NCBI GenBank assembly: GCA_035235625.1 | Contig: CP141143.1 | Location: forward strand, 36,193,178-36,257,177 | Origin: Saururus chinensis | Lineage: Eukaryota > Streptophyta > Magnoliopsida > Piperales > Saururaceae | Length of the DNA stretch: 64,000 bases | Direction: 5' to 3' | Part shown: one piece after another, positions 11,601 through 22,164 of the stretch | Position numbering within the stretch: the first letter of the stretch is position 1 | Layout: each line of letters opens with the position of its first letter | Made by a program: the position numbers and the translations under genes | Notes under the pieces: model-generated | What the model saw: only the letters and a program-made list of their open reading frames with translations | Told to the model about the DNA's origin: nothing | Databases searched by the model: none

Positions 11601-11906
11601 GCTTGGTAATTATGGTGTCATGGCAAACCATTAGATTTGATTGATCCACTTATTATGAAGTCCTATTCTGCAATTGAAGCATTTAAATGCATTCACATAG
11701 GCCTATTATGTGTTCAACAAGATGCCGCAGACAGAACCACCATGTCATTAGTAGTTCTAATGCTTTCAACAGCCTCTGTTGACCTTCCAGAGCCTACACA
11801 ACCAACATTTTCTGTTGGAAGAGAAGCTATAGAACAAAGTCCTTCCACAAGCGGAAAGAGTTGTTCCATCAATGAGATTACAGTCTTCTACGTTGAACCA
11901 CGCTAG
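11601..11906 (+). pseudogene. CRK copy 1, last exon (kinase C-terminus)
   Basis: The exon opens AW, then TAA (11607-11609), then LWCHGKPLDLIDPLI and IHIGLLCVQQDAADRTTMS, and ends in a serine-rich tail closing INEITVFYVEPR before TAG. The order DPL..., C-IHIGLLCVQ and a ...EPR end is typical of CRK C-termini. Confidence 0.85.
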
Positions 11907-12604
11907 GTTACTCACATTTATGTTCTCATATTTACTAATAGGGCATTCACTACAACAAAATATAATATTAACGATGTATTTTTGTATGCGGCGAATAAAA
12001 ATGCGTCGCAAACAAAATGAACTATTAGCGATGCATTTTTGTATGTGTCGCTAATAGTCATATATTAGCGACGCTTAGTTTAAAGTGTTGCTAATAGTTC
12101 CTTTATTTGCAATGTTTTAAACAACCATCACTAAAAGATATATATTTTAAATAAAAAAACATAACTATTAGCGACGCTTTAGAAAAGCGTCATTAATAGC
12201 TGTCGCAATAGCGGCGCTTATTCAAAAGCATAGCTAATAGTGCTACTATTAGCTACGCATACAACAACATCACTAATAGTTATGAATTAAAAATAAAAAA
12301 ATAAAAAATTTAAATTATTAGTGACGCTTTTAAATAAGCGTCGCAAATACCATTTCTAGTAGCGATGTTTGCTTATAAGCATTGCTAATAACTTTATTAA
12401 TTAATTTTATTTAATAAATAAATATTAAAAAAATTATAATAAAATTCCTAAATATAATATATTTTATTCAATATTTACTATTTTTATATACATTACATTT
12501 TCAATAAAAACTAATGTTCATAATAGATTAAACTTTGACTATTTATATTTAATATAATGTATTTCTTAAATTTTATTATTAATTTTAAAATATATTTTAT
12601 AATA

Positions 12605-14535
12605 AAAGAGAGAGTGAAGAGAGTGCATGGAGAAAAGAGTGAAGAGAGGAGAGAGAGGGAGGAGAGAGAAAGGGAGGAGAGAGGGTGGAGAGAGAGAGGA
12701 GAGGGAGGAGAGAGGGTAGAGAGAGGAGAGAGAGAGAGAGAAGAGGGTGGAGAGAGGGAGGAGAGAGTGGAAAATTAATTTATTTTACTTGTTTTATATT
12801 TTTTATTTAAAAATTAACTAAAAAATAAAAAAAACAATATATGCGAGTATTAGCAATGTATAAGGATAAACGTTGCTAATACCCTTAGTATTAGCAACTT
12901 ATATCACTACAAGTCACTAATGCCATTTTATTTTTTATTTTAATTATTTTTTAAATAAAAAATATAAAATAGAGAGAGAGGAGAGAGGGGAAGAGAGAGA
13001 GGGTAGAGAGAGGAGAGAGGGGGAGAGAGAGGAGAGAGGGTAGAGAGATGAGAGAGAGAGAAAGAGAGAGAAGAGGCTGGAGAGAGGGACGAGAGAGAGG
13101 AGAGGGGAGGAGAGGGGGAGGAGAGAGGAGAGAGAGAGTGTGTAGAGAGAGAGGATCTTTTTTTGTATTTGTTTTATATTTTTAAAATAAAAAATATAAA
13201 ATAGAGAGAGGGGAGAGAGGGATATAGAGAGTGAGGAGAGAGGGAGAGAGAGAGATAGGGAAAGAGGGTAAAGACAGAGAGGAGGGATGAGAGAGAGAGG
13301 GTACAGAGAGAGGAATTTTATTTTATTTTATTTATTATATATTTTTTATTTAAAAATTAATTAAGAAATAAAAAAATTAAAATATATTAGCGACGTATAG
13401 GCATATACGTCGCTAATACCTTTGAGTATTAGCGACGCATATGGCTATACGTTGCCAATACATTTGACTATTAGCGACATATAAGGATATATGTTGCTAA
13501 TACCCTTCGTATTAGCAACGTATATCCCTATGCGTCGTTAATACATTTTAAATTTTTATTTTAATTAATTTTTAAATAAAAACTATAAAATAGTGAGAGA
13601 GGAGAGAGGGAGAGAGAGGGAGGAGACAATGAGAGAGAGAAAGAGAAATAGGGAGAATGGTAGAGAAAGGGAGGGAGGAGAGAGTGTGGAGATAGAGAGG
13701 GTAGAGAGAGGAGAGAGGGGAAAAGAAAGAAGAGGGTGGAGAGAGGGAGGAGAGAGAGGAGAGAGGGAGGAGAGAGAGGAGGGAGGGAGGAGAGAGGAGA
13801 GAGAGAGAGGGTAGAGAGTGATGAATTTTTTATTTGTTTTATATTTTTTAAATAAAAAATATAAAATGGAGAGAGAGAGGAGAGAGGGAGAAGAGAGAGG
13901 GAGAGATAAAGAGAGAGAGAGAGGAGGGAGGAAAGAGAGAGAGCTGGGATGAGAGAGAGAGAGAGGAGGGAGGAGAGAGAGAGGAAGAGGGTGGAGGGAG
14001 GGAGGAGAGAGGAGAGAGAGGGAGAGAAGGTAGAGAGAGTGGAATTTAATTTATTTGTTATATATTTTTTTATTTAAAAATAAAAAAATAAAAATGTATT
14101 AGCGACATATAGGCATATACATCGCTAATACTTTTTGAGTATTAGCGATGTATTTGGCTATATGTCGCTAATATGTTTGAGTATTAGTGACATATAAGGA
14201 TATATACCATTAATACCCTTACTATTAGCGATGTATATTCCTATGCATCACTAATATATTTTTATTTTAATTAATTTTTAAATAAAAATATAAAATAGAG
14301 AGAGAGGAGAGAGGGAGAGAGATAGGGAGAGAGTGTAGGGAGAGTGGGAGGGAGGAGAGTGGGAGAGAGAGAGGAGAGAGAGGGAGTAGAGAGAGGGGAA
14401 GAGAGAAAAGAGGGTGGGGAGAGGGAGGAAAGAAAGGAGAGGGGGAGGAGAGAGGGTAGAGAGAGGATGTTTTTTTATATGTTTTATATTTTTTAAATAA
14501 AAAATATAAAATACAAAGAGAGGAGAGAGGGAGAT
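12605..14535. repeat. GA-rich tracts alternating with palindrome blocks (CACTA-A, left part)
   Basis: Runs of GAGAGAGGAGAGGGAG lie at about 12605-12775, 12970-13155, 13205-13315, 13590-13830, 13862-14040 and 14296-14475. Between them are AT-rich linkers (ATTTTTTATTTAAAAATTAA) and groups of imperfect palindromes such as TATTAGCGACGTATA paired with TATACGTCGCTAATA. Purines stay on the plus strand throughout. Open frames here are low-complexity Arg/Glu strings, not genes. Confidence 0.8.
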
Positions 14536-15462
14536 TGTCACAACCTAAATTTTTAAAACCCTTGTTACAATAAAGGACACACGATAGATCATGATAATAA
14601 TTTTTTTTTCCTTTCTTAAACACAAAACAAATCAGCCGATTAAATATCCAGGTCATGATAACTAGGGTTCACAAATACGAATATCAAATCATATGATATT
14701 ATTTAACGTCTGAAAATTCATAAAGACCAGCTCATCCATCTAAGTACAAGTCTGTCACCCGTCTGAAAATAAATAATTTGACTCTCACGCTTAAGGTACA
14801 CTTACGTATCAGAGTTTCAAAAATGCGAAAACCTCTTGAGCTCGCTTGGCTTGGTCTCACTTGTCGTCGCCTGGAAAATCTGCAATAAAGCAAACCAAAC
14901 AACAACGACAACTACAATGGAGCATCTCCGCCTTCAGGAGAAGAGCTTCCAATGGACAAAAGGTTTTATTAGTATTTTTCGGATCGGGCCAACATCACCC
15001 GATGTTAGTTGCCTACGTACTCATCAGACAACATCTCCAATGTTTCCAACAAGATCGGATCCGGACGTAGTTCTACCTAAAAACTACACTATACTAAGAA
15101 GCATAGCATCACCCATGCAACACTTAAGTATTTTAAAGTAACCTACATTTTATGCAAGTCCTTTTATCATTCAACTTGTCTACTTAACAAGCAATATAAA
15201 ACAATGTTATTAATTATCTCACAACCCTTGTTCAATAATTAATGCTTACATCCTGCAAACTGTACCACATAAGGGTAATATATAGAACACATAACTCAAA
15301 AACATGGGCTGATCTTTAACCAATGAAGACCATCACAATGCACAAAACAATGAACACCGTTCTGGAAATAATGTACTAATTGTTACCTGAAAATACCGAC
15401 TCCCGCTCAAAGGAGTAAATGTATGCTAACAGAAATCCTAGCATCTCTAGAGATCCACTTGT
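14536..15462 (-). repeat. Left inverted arm of the palindromic LTR insertion
   Basis: Reverse complement of 18025-18962. Matching landmarks include the CGCTCAAAGGAGTAAATG stretch near 15405, paired with CATTTACTCCTTTGAGCG near 18085, and the outer ends. The inner boundary falls just after CTCTAGAGATCCACTT. Confidence 0.8.
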
Positions 15463-15692
15463 ATCCCTAATTCTCCTACGTTTCAAAAATTAAATATGTG
15501 GAAAATAGGGTGTTTGACCTATTGACATTCTTAGTAAAATAACTACCTCCCTAGATAGAATTTGTGGCTGAAACTAATTTTATTAGAAAATAGACAGAAA
15601 GAGCTTCGAAACGCCACTAAGAACGTGTGAATCGGAGTTTAGATGAGGGAGATACAATTGTTCGAAGTTAAGCTTATTACATAGGACCCGTT

Positions 15693-15910
15693 TACCCGAA
15701 TTAGATGCCTTACTCGTGTTTGGAGTTGGATGTCCTACTCATGCTTAGAGTTAGATATCCTACTTGTGCTTAGAGTTGGATGTTCTACTCGTTCTTGGAG
15801 TTGGATGTCCTACTCGTGCTTAGAGTTACTCGTACTTAGAGTTAGATGTCCTACTCATGCTTGGAGTTAGATATCCTACTCGCGCTTGGAGTTGGATGTC
15901 CTAATCGTGT
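15693..15910 (+). repeat. Tandem repeat, ~27-bp unit
   Basis: About eight degenerate units of GGAGTTGGATGTCCTACTCG plus TGCTTA, inside the LTR-like part of the palindromic insertion. Non-coding. Confidence 0.75.
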
Positions 15911-16288
15911 TAGGTATTAGGAGTCCTAAACGTACTAGGAATTAGAAGTCTTAAAAGAACTAGGATTTTAAAGAGGTAGAGAGTCCTAGCGGGTTAAAGA
16001 CTCCAAGGAAGAAGGAGGATGCAACTAGAACTTTGCTGAGATGAGATAGTTTGTGAGCATATGACTTCTAGCCCACGTAGGAGTCCGAGGAGTGCTAGGA
16101 GTGGTGGAAAAAGTTGGAGGAGGGATCAACTATACATCTAGTTGGGTTAGAACTCTTTTGGGACTGTTTTGAGCATGTATGTAGGTTGGAATCCTATTGT
16201 TAATGGGGCAGGGATTGTAATTCCGGGATTGTAATTAATGGAGAGTCTTAGAGGAGGAGGGCACCCAAGAGTTTGAAGAAGGGAAGCC

Positions 16289-16297
16289 TTATATAAG
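16289..16297 (+). promoter_or_regulatory. TATA box of the LTR-like block
   Basis: TTATATAAG is followed by a pyrimidine-rich stretch (CTCTTCTCCATCTC), as expected around the U3/R border of a plant LTR. Assigned by sequence and position only. Confidence 0.45.
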
Positions 16298-16689
16298 AAA
16301 GGATTGATTTTGGTTCAGCTAGCTCTTCTCCATCTCTTCCTTCCTCTTCCTTTTCTCAGCAAGGACCTCCATAACCAGCAATTTCGAAGGCACAAATCAG
16401 CCACCTTTGGATTGAATCAAGCACTAGAAGCGTAGGAGAAAGGGCTAGGAGCTTTGGGGATGAATTGGTACAAGTAGGTGCTTCCTTTTACACCCTTAAG
16501 AATGAGGTTTTGATAGATGTAATTCAGCCATAATGTAGCTTGGTTCTAGGGGTACCTTTTGATGTCATGAACTAGCCTTAATTCATTCAAGCATGATGCT
16601 GATTTTTATCATTTATCTTAGCCATATGTTAGGCATGAATAATTCTTATTCTAGTCATGTTTATTAATCATGATTTGTGCATACACTCT

Positions 16690-16980
16690 GCTGAATTTAT
16701 TCCCTGATTTGTGGCCTTTCTTTAGGCCATAGTTTGTTGATTTTATTCCCTAGTTTGTGGCCTTACTTGAGGCCATACTTTGGCTAAGTTAATCTCTGAT
16801 TTATGGCCTTACATTAGGCCATACTTTGACTAAGTTAATCCCTGATTCATGGCCTTAGTTTAGGCTATACTTTGCCTAATTAAATCCCTGATTTGAAGCC
16901 TTAGTTTAGGCTGCACATTGGTCAAGTAAATCCCTGATTTGATGCTTATGTTTTAGGCTCTACTTTGGCCAAATTAATAC
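16690..16980 (+). repeat. Tandem repeat, ~57-bp unit
   Basis: About six degenerate units with TCCCTGATTTGTGGCCTTA, TTTAGGCCATACTTTG and a short AT-rich spacer. Non-coding, within the LTR-like block. Confidence 0.75.
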
Positions 16981-17659
16981 CAAATTCTCAACATTGATTT
17001 ATGCTATAATCATGCTGAGAGAACACCTAAATCTCAGCCCTAGTTTTGATTGTATTGTTTATCTAATACTTGATTCTCAGCTTTGTTTTGATTATAATCT
17101 TGCTGAATGAATCCTTAATGTTAGAGCCTTAGTTCATGATTTGTTCTTGCTTATTAAGTCTCTGAATTTCAGCCTTGATTGTGATATATCTTAGGTTGAT
17201 TATTGATGCTTGTTTCAGCCTATGTTGTCTTTGAATTCCAGCCTTGATTGTGTTATACATTAGGGTGAATGTTGATGGTTGTTTCAGCTTGAACTTGTCA
17301 TGTTAGGTGGTTGACTTGAAATATGCATCTCAGCCCCAAAATCCTTGTCATTATAATGTTGAATTGGTTAGTTCATCTTAGCATGAGTCTGAGTTCTTGT
17401 CATGTTGATCATTCTGATGGTTGCATTTATTATTGTTGTGTTAAGTTATATAAGTAAATTAAGGTTAATAAAGACTATCAAGAGATTTTGGTTATCTTTG
17501 GATTGGGGGGAGAACACCTATTCAAGATAATGACTAAATACCCTCTTTAGGGTTGGGACCAGTTCATGAAGTGAACGGGGCCCTGACATATAATTTTACC
17601 TTAGTTATTGAACTGAGGGTTGTTATGGGATGTTCTTGGAGTCAAAGTTTAAGCTCACA

Positions 17660-18070
17660 ATAATAGCCATGGCGGATATTTAGACCTTCTTGGTCTCCAT
17701 TTCTTCGGGACGATGGATACCTACAAATGCGCAACCTAGGTTTTTGAGCATCATGGAAGGCTCATCTACCTCCGGCCAGTGTGTCCATGAGCACACCTGG
17801 TACCTACATCTCTAGGCTCATGGCTGATCCAAGTGGATCTCTGGAGATGATAGGATTTCTGATAATAGCCATGATGGTAATCTTTTAGACCCTTGTGGTC
17901 TCCACTCCTTTGGGACGATGGATCCCTGCAAACGCGCAAACCAGGTTTTTGAGCATCATGGAAGGCTCATCTACCTCTAGCCAGTGTGTCCATGAGCAGA
18001 GCTGGTACCTACATCTCTAGGCCCATGGCTGATCCAAGTGGATCTCTAGAGATGCTAGGATTTCTGTTAG
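17660..18070 (+). repeat. Tandem duplication, ~207-bp unit
   Basis: Two units (about 17660-17868 and 17869-18070) share TTTTTGAGCATCATGGAAGG, CCAGTGTGTCCATGAGCA and GGCTGATCCAAGTGGATCTC. Part of the second unit is also the inner end of the inverted arm. Confidence 0.8.
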
Positions 18071-18962
18071 CATACATTTACTCCTTTGAGCGGGAGTCGG
18101 TATTTTCAGGTAACAATTAGTACATTATTTCCTGAACGGTGTCCATTGTTTTGTGCATTGTGATGGTCTTCATTGGTTAAAGATCAGCCCATGTTTTTGA
18201 GTTATGTGTTCTATATATTACCCTTATGTGGTACAGTTTGCAGGATGTAAGCATTAATTATTGAACAAGGGTTGTGAGATAATTAATAACATTGTTTGAT
18301 ATTGCTTGTTAAGTAGACAAGTTGAATGATAAAAGGACTTGCATAAAATGTAGGTTACTTTAAAATACTTAAGTATTGCATGGGTGATGCTATGCTTCTT
18401 AGTATAGTGTAGTTTTTAGGCAGAACTACGTCTGGATCCGATCTTGTTGGAAACATTGGAGATGTTGTCTGATGAGTACGTAGGCAACTAACATCGGGTG
18501 ATGTTGGCCCGATCCGAAAAATACTAATAAAACCTTTTGTCCATTGGAAGCTCTTCTCCTGAAGGCGGAGATGCTCCATTGTAGTTGTCGTTGTTGTTTG
18601 GTTTGCTTTATTGCAGATTCTCTAGGCGACAACAAGTGAGACCAAGCCAAGCGAGCTCAAGAGGTTTTCGCATTTTTGAAACTCTGATACGTAAGTGTAC
18701 CTTAAGCGTGAGAGTCAACTTGTTATTTATTTTCAGACGGGTGACAGACTTGTACTTAGATGGATGAGCTGGTCTTTATGAATTTTCAGACGTTAAATAA
18801 TATCATATGATTTGATATTCGTATTTGTGAACCCTAGTTATCATGACCTGGATATTTAATTGGTTGATTTGTTTTGTGTTTAAGAAAGGAAAAAAAATTA
18901 TTATCATGATCTATCGTGTGTCCTTTATTGTAACAAGGGTTTTAAAAATTTGGGTCGTGATA
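18025..18962 (+). repeat. Right inverted arm (LTR 3' end)
   Basis: Partner of the left arm. The same sequence type recurs at 53401-53711 in another LTR (GATCCGATC..TTGGAA..ACATT, then TACGTAGG, then CCCGATCC), which supports the reading that this arm is the natural 3' part of an LTR. Confidence 0.75.
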
Positions 18963-19640
18963 GAGATAGAGAGGCAGGAGAGAGGGAGAGATAGGGAGTG
19001 AGAGAGAGAGAAGGAGAGATAGGGAGCGAGGGTAGAGAGAGAGGAAGGGGAGAGAGAGAGAGGAGGGATGAGAGGGAGAGAAGAGGTGGAGGGAGGGAGG
19101 GAGGATAAAGGAGAGAGTGGGTAGAGAGAGAGGAATTTTTTATTTTATTTGTTTTATATTTTTTATTTAAAAATTAATTAAAAAATGTATTAATGATATA
19201 TAGGCATATTCGTCGTTAATACCTTTAAGTATTAGTGACAAATATGCCTATACGTCACTAATACGTTTGAATATTAGCGACGTATATCCCTATGCGTCGC
19301 TAATACATTTTTATGTTATTTAATTTTTAAATAAAAAATATAGAATAGAGAGAGAGGAGAGAGAGGGAGAAAAGGACAGAGAAAGAGATAGGGAGAGAGG
19401 GTAGAGAGAGAGTGGAGGGATGAGAGAGAGAGGAGGGAGGGAGAGAGTAGGGAGGAGAGAGAGAGAGGGAGAGAGGGCAAGAGAGAGAGAGGAGGGAGGG
19501 ACGGAGAGAGAGGTGAGAGGCATAGAGAGGGAGGAGAGAGAGGAGAAAGGGAGAGAGGGTAGGAGGAGAGAGATTGTGGAGAGGGAGAGGAGAGAGGGTA
19601 GAGAGATGAGAGAGAGGGAGGAGAGAGAGGATTTTATTTT
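18963..19640. repeat. GA-rich tracts and palindromes, CACTA-A, right of the insertion
   Basis: Continuation of the module series: GA-rich at 18963-19130 and 19345-19633, with a TATTAGCGACGTATA-type palindrome group between at about 19190-19310. Confidence 0.75.
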
Positions 19641-19849
19641 ATTTTATTTGTTATATATTTTTTATTTAAAAATTAATTAAAAAAATAAAAAACATAAAAA
19701 TGTATTAGCGTCGTGTAGGCATATACGTCGTTAATACCTTTGAGTATTAGCAAAAATGTATTAGCGACGTATAAGGATATACGTCGCTAATACCCTTAGT
19801 ATTAGCGATGTATATTCCTATGCATGACTAATACCCTTAGTATTAGAGA

Positions 19850-20600
19850 CGTATATCCCAGGTCCCCCTTCCCTTCCCTTCCCCTCCCCCCACCCTCCTC
19901 CCTTCCCCTTGCTCTAGCCCCACCACCGCCGGCTGAGCTCAGCCACCCCGGCGCTGGGTCTGCCTCCACCCTCCTCCCTTCACATGCCCCTCCCCCTCGT
20001 CCCCTCCTTTCTGGTCCCCCTCCCCTTGACCCTCTCGTCCCCCTTCCCTTCCCCTCCCCTCCACCCGTCCCTCCTCCCTTCCCTCCCCTCCCCTCCGCCC
20101 TCCTCCCTTCCCCTTGCCCTACTACTGCTATGCCAGCCTCCCTCGTCCCCTCCCCCTCTTCTCTCCCTGGGTCCTCCTGCCTTCCCCTTCTCTGTTTCAG
20201 AGGAGGGGGGCGGTTCCGGTGGAGATGGGGCAGCAGGAGGGAGGCTGGGATTGTGGGGGGCCGGATTCCGGAGGGGACCCGGAATCCGGCTCTCTCTCTC
20301 CGGCCTCCCTCTTGCTTTCCCCTCTCTCCCTTCGGTATGCCCACCTCCGTCTCCTCCTCTGGTTTCTAGAGGAGGGGATGGAGGGGGGCGGGCCAGGGGA
20401 GAGAGAGGGGGTGGCCCGCCACCCACCTACCCCCCCTGTTGCCCTCAACAGAGGAGGGGGTGGGAGGGAGAATGGGGGGGGGACTGGATTCCGGCTTCCC
20501 ATCGGAATCCAGCCAACCACTCCACCTCCTCCCCCCCCCAACCTCCCACCAGCGCCGGATTTGGCACTTCCACCGGATTCCGGTGCCGTTTTTTTTAATT
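19850..20600. other. GC-rich, strand-skewed island in CACTA-A
   Basis: About 750 bp of high-GC sequence: C-rich on the plus strand to about 20200 (CCCCTTCCCCTCCCC), then mixed with G runs (GGAGGGGATGGAGGGGGGCGG) to about 20490. Several overlapping frames are open on both strands and give only Pro/Ser- or Gly/Arg-rich strings, a result of composition. A matching island lies at 58600-59480 in CACTA-B. Origin unknown; it may be captured host sequence. Confidence 0.6.
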
Positions 20601-21219
20601 TTTCCACAGTTTTTGGCGACGCTTATAAAAGCGTTGCTAAAGGCTTTTTTTAGTTTCTTTTAAATTTTAAGAAGTATTAGCGACGCTTCACAAAGCATCG
20701 CTAATACACAAAAATGTTTTATTTTAAAATATGTTTTTTATTAACGATATTTTGAAAAATATTTTTAAATTTTTTTATTAGCGACGCATAAAAAGCATCG
20801 CTAATAATCAATTATTAGTGATGCTTTTAGCTATGCGTCACTAATAGGCCATTATTTATTTGTTTTAATATAATTTTTTATATTAGCGATGTATAGTAAA
20901 GCGTCGCAATAATCAAGTATTAGCAACGCTTAATTACTATGCATCGTTAATAAGCTACTATTAGCGACGTTTTATTATGCGTTGCTAATACTAAAATTAT
21001 TAGTGATGTACGTATAAATGTCGCTAATGTGCACTATTAGCGACGCTTTTGCTAAGCCTCTGTAATGAGCAATAGCGAATCGTGTTTTAGTGACGTATGT
21101 AGCGACATTTTATAAGCATCACTAATAGTCATTAGTGACACTTATACTATTTTTAGCAATGTTTATAAGCATCGCTAATAGACTTTTTTATTGTAGTGAT
21201 TGACTTTTTTATTGTAGTG
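20600..21219. repeat. Right subterminal repeats and TIR of CACTA-A
   Basis: Dense TATTAGCGACGCTT / AAGCGTCGCTAATA motifs in both orientations, ending TTTTTTATTGTAGTG. The last 21 bases (GACTTTTTTATTGTAGTGATT) occur twice in tandem, so two right ends are possible, 21198 or 21219; ATT follows either. Confidence 0.8.
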
Positions 21220-21222
21220 ATT

Positions 21223-21522
21223 GCATGAGGTTTCAAATTCCATGAGCTTATGGGCACCAATTTTAATCATGTTCTCATACATTGTCCAGGCTATAATAAG
21301 GATGTACCAAAGAACAAATGAAGTGCACAATTTTCTTGTTGTAAGCAAGTTCCCTAGATAACATTGCAACAAATGTCAATATTCAGAAGTTCTACACGTG
21401 TTATTTTGTCTTGAGTTCTTGGTTCAATTGTTGTACTATCTACACAACTCAAGAACTGAAATTCTGAAAAAAAAAAATTCCCATTCCAAAGTGGATCTTT
21501 TATTATCTCTAACTACAATATA
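21223..21522. other. Unassigned AT-rich sequence
   Basis: Non-coding sequence between CACTA-A and the copia fragment. It may be eroded copia pol, but I cannot support that from the translation. Confidence 0.3.
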
Positions 21523-21698
21523 TGCTTGATATTCTAAGCGATATGGGTCTATTTGCCAATCACCCTGCTAACCCTCCTATGGAACAACATCTCAAATTAG
21601 ATGCAAGTAGTAGTGATTTGCCACACAAATCATCTCAATATAATGGCCTCATCGGGCACATGATTTATCTCACTATCACACTTCTAGATCTTGATTAG
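21523..21698 (+). pseudogene. Copia reverse transcriptase fragment
   Basis: One frame reads LDILSDMGLFANHPANPPME, then QHLKLDASSSDL and YNGLIGHMIYLTIT, ending in a stop. It matches the C-terminal part of Ty1/copia reverse transcriptase, where the pattern is LDILSDTGLLG.., PMEQ..KL, YRRLVGKLIYLTITRPDI. The flanks carry no further pol sequence, so it is an isolated scrap. It lies just outside CACTA-A. Confidence 0.75.
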
Positions 21699-22164
21699 TG
21701 AGTCTCACTTCTTTAGTTGAATAACTTTTGTTATAAATGTTGTTTAGGAATGAGATTAGTAAAATTAGAAAGTAGAAGGAAAGAACATCTAAATATCACT
21801 AAGAACATGTAAATCGTAGTTTGGATGAGAGAATTATGACCGTTCGAAGTTAAACATGGCATATATAGCACACTTAGCAAAATTAGACATGTAAATTAGT
21901 TGTTTATTAAGCTATGCAGTAAGTGTTAATTTTAATGATGGAAATTAGTAAAAAATATAACCCAATTGGGTAGCCTAGAAGGTGGGCATTTTGTCCCAAC
22001 TCCATAGGGGATTAGTTAAGAACCCTAATCCTAAGATTATAAAAAACCATTTAGGTCTTTTTTTAGGGGAGCTTTGGCTTGGGTGAGATGGTAGCCACCG
22101 GTTGGTGGGCTGGCTATCCAGTGAGCTGCCTATCGTAAGAACCATGGTTGTTGCTAGGGGCTGG

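Larger units (their letters stand above)
3473..11906 (+). pseudogene. Cysteine-rich receptor-like kinase (CRK/DUF26 family) pseudogene, copy 1
   Basis: The intact relatives are plasma-membrane receptor kinases with two extracellular DUF26 domains, one membrane segment and a cytosolic Ser/Thr kinase. Six exons can be placed with AG/GT borders: 4407-4564 (membrane segment), 4820-5022, 10209-10419, 10987-11228, 11341-11467 and 11601-11906 (stop TAG 11904-11906). Key kinase residues are visible: GEGAFGPVYK loop, VAVK lysine, HRDLK catalytic loop, DFG. The 211-bp exon has the usual CRK length, and the next is the usual 238 bp plus 4. Lesions: a one-base loss in the membrane exon, a 4-bp insertion before HRDLK, TAA for the tyrosine after APE (11360-11362), and TAA at 11607-11609 in the AW-LWC motif. 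The DUF26 exon is not in the window; the copia element in intron 1 suggests it lies to the left. The second intron is 5.2 kb because of a Mutator-like pair. Confidence 0.85.
14536..18962 (+). mobile_element. LTR-derived palindromic insertion inside CACTA-A, 5-bp TSD GAGAT
   Basis: It begins TGTCACAACCTAAATTT and ends AAATTTGGGTCGTGATA. GAGAT lies directly on both sides (14531-14535 and 18963-18967), a 5-bp duplication like that of LTR retrotransposons. The first ~927 bp (14536-15462) are an inverted copy of the last ~938 bp (18025-18962). The right part looks like a long plus-strand LTR: TATA box at 16289-16297 and an end resembling GGGTCGTGACA, common in plant Ty3/gypsy LTRs. There is no gag or pol. 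Open frames in the arms are mirror images of each other and not genes. Confidence 0.75.
11948..21219. mobile_element. CACTA-A: non-autonomous CACTA (En/Spm) element with nested insertion
   Basis: The left end is CACTACAACAAAA at 11948 and the right end is TTTATTGTAGTG ending at 21219 (a slipped copy ends at 21198). ATT flanks both sides (11945-11947 and 21220-21222), the 3-bp target duplication expected of CACTA elements. Subterminal regions are packed with TATTAGCGACGC and GCGTCGCTAATA in both orientations, presumably transposase-binding motifs. No TNPD or TNPA-like coding sequence is seen. The interior alternates GA-rich tracts, AT-rich linkers and palindromes, then a GC-rich island at 19850-20600. 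Without the nested 4.4 kb insertion it would be about 4.8 kb. Confidence 0.85.

Noticed and set aside
12557..14541. Arg/Glu-rich and Ser/Leu-rich frames in GA tracts
   Set aside because: They are translations of GAGAGG repeats.
14836..15141. Open frame with a twin at 18355-18579
   Set aside because: The two are mirror images in the inverted arms of the palindromic insertion, and they end inside LTR sequence. No known protein.
19802..20653. Long overlapping open frames on both strands (Pro/Ser/Gly-rich)
   Set aside because: They arise from GC-rich, low-complexity sequence with few stop codons. All frames are open together and none has a domain or a plausible start.
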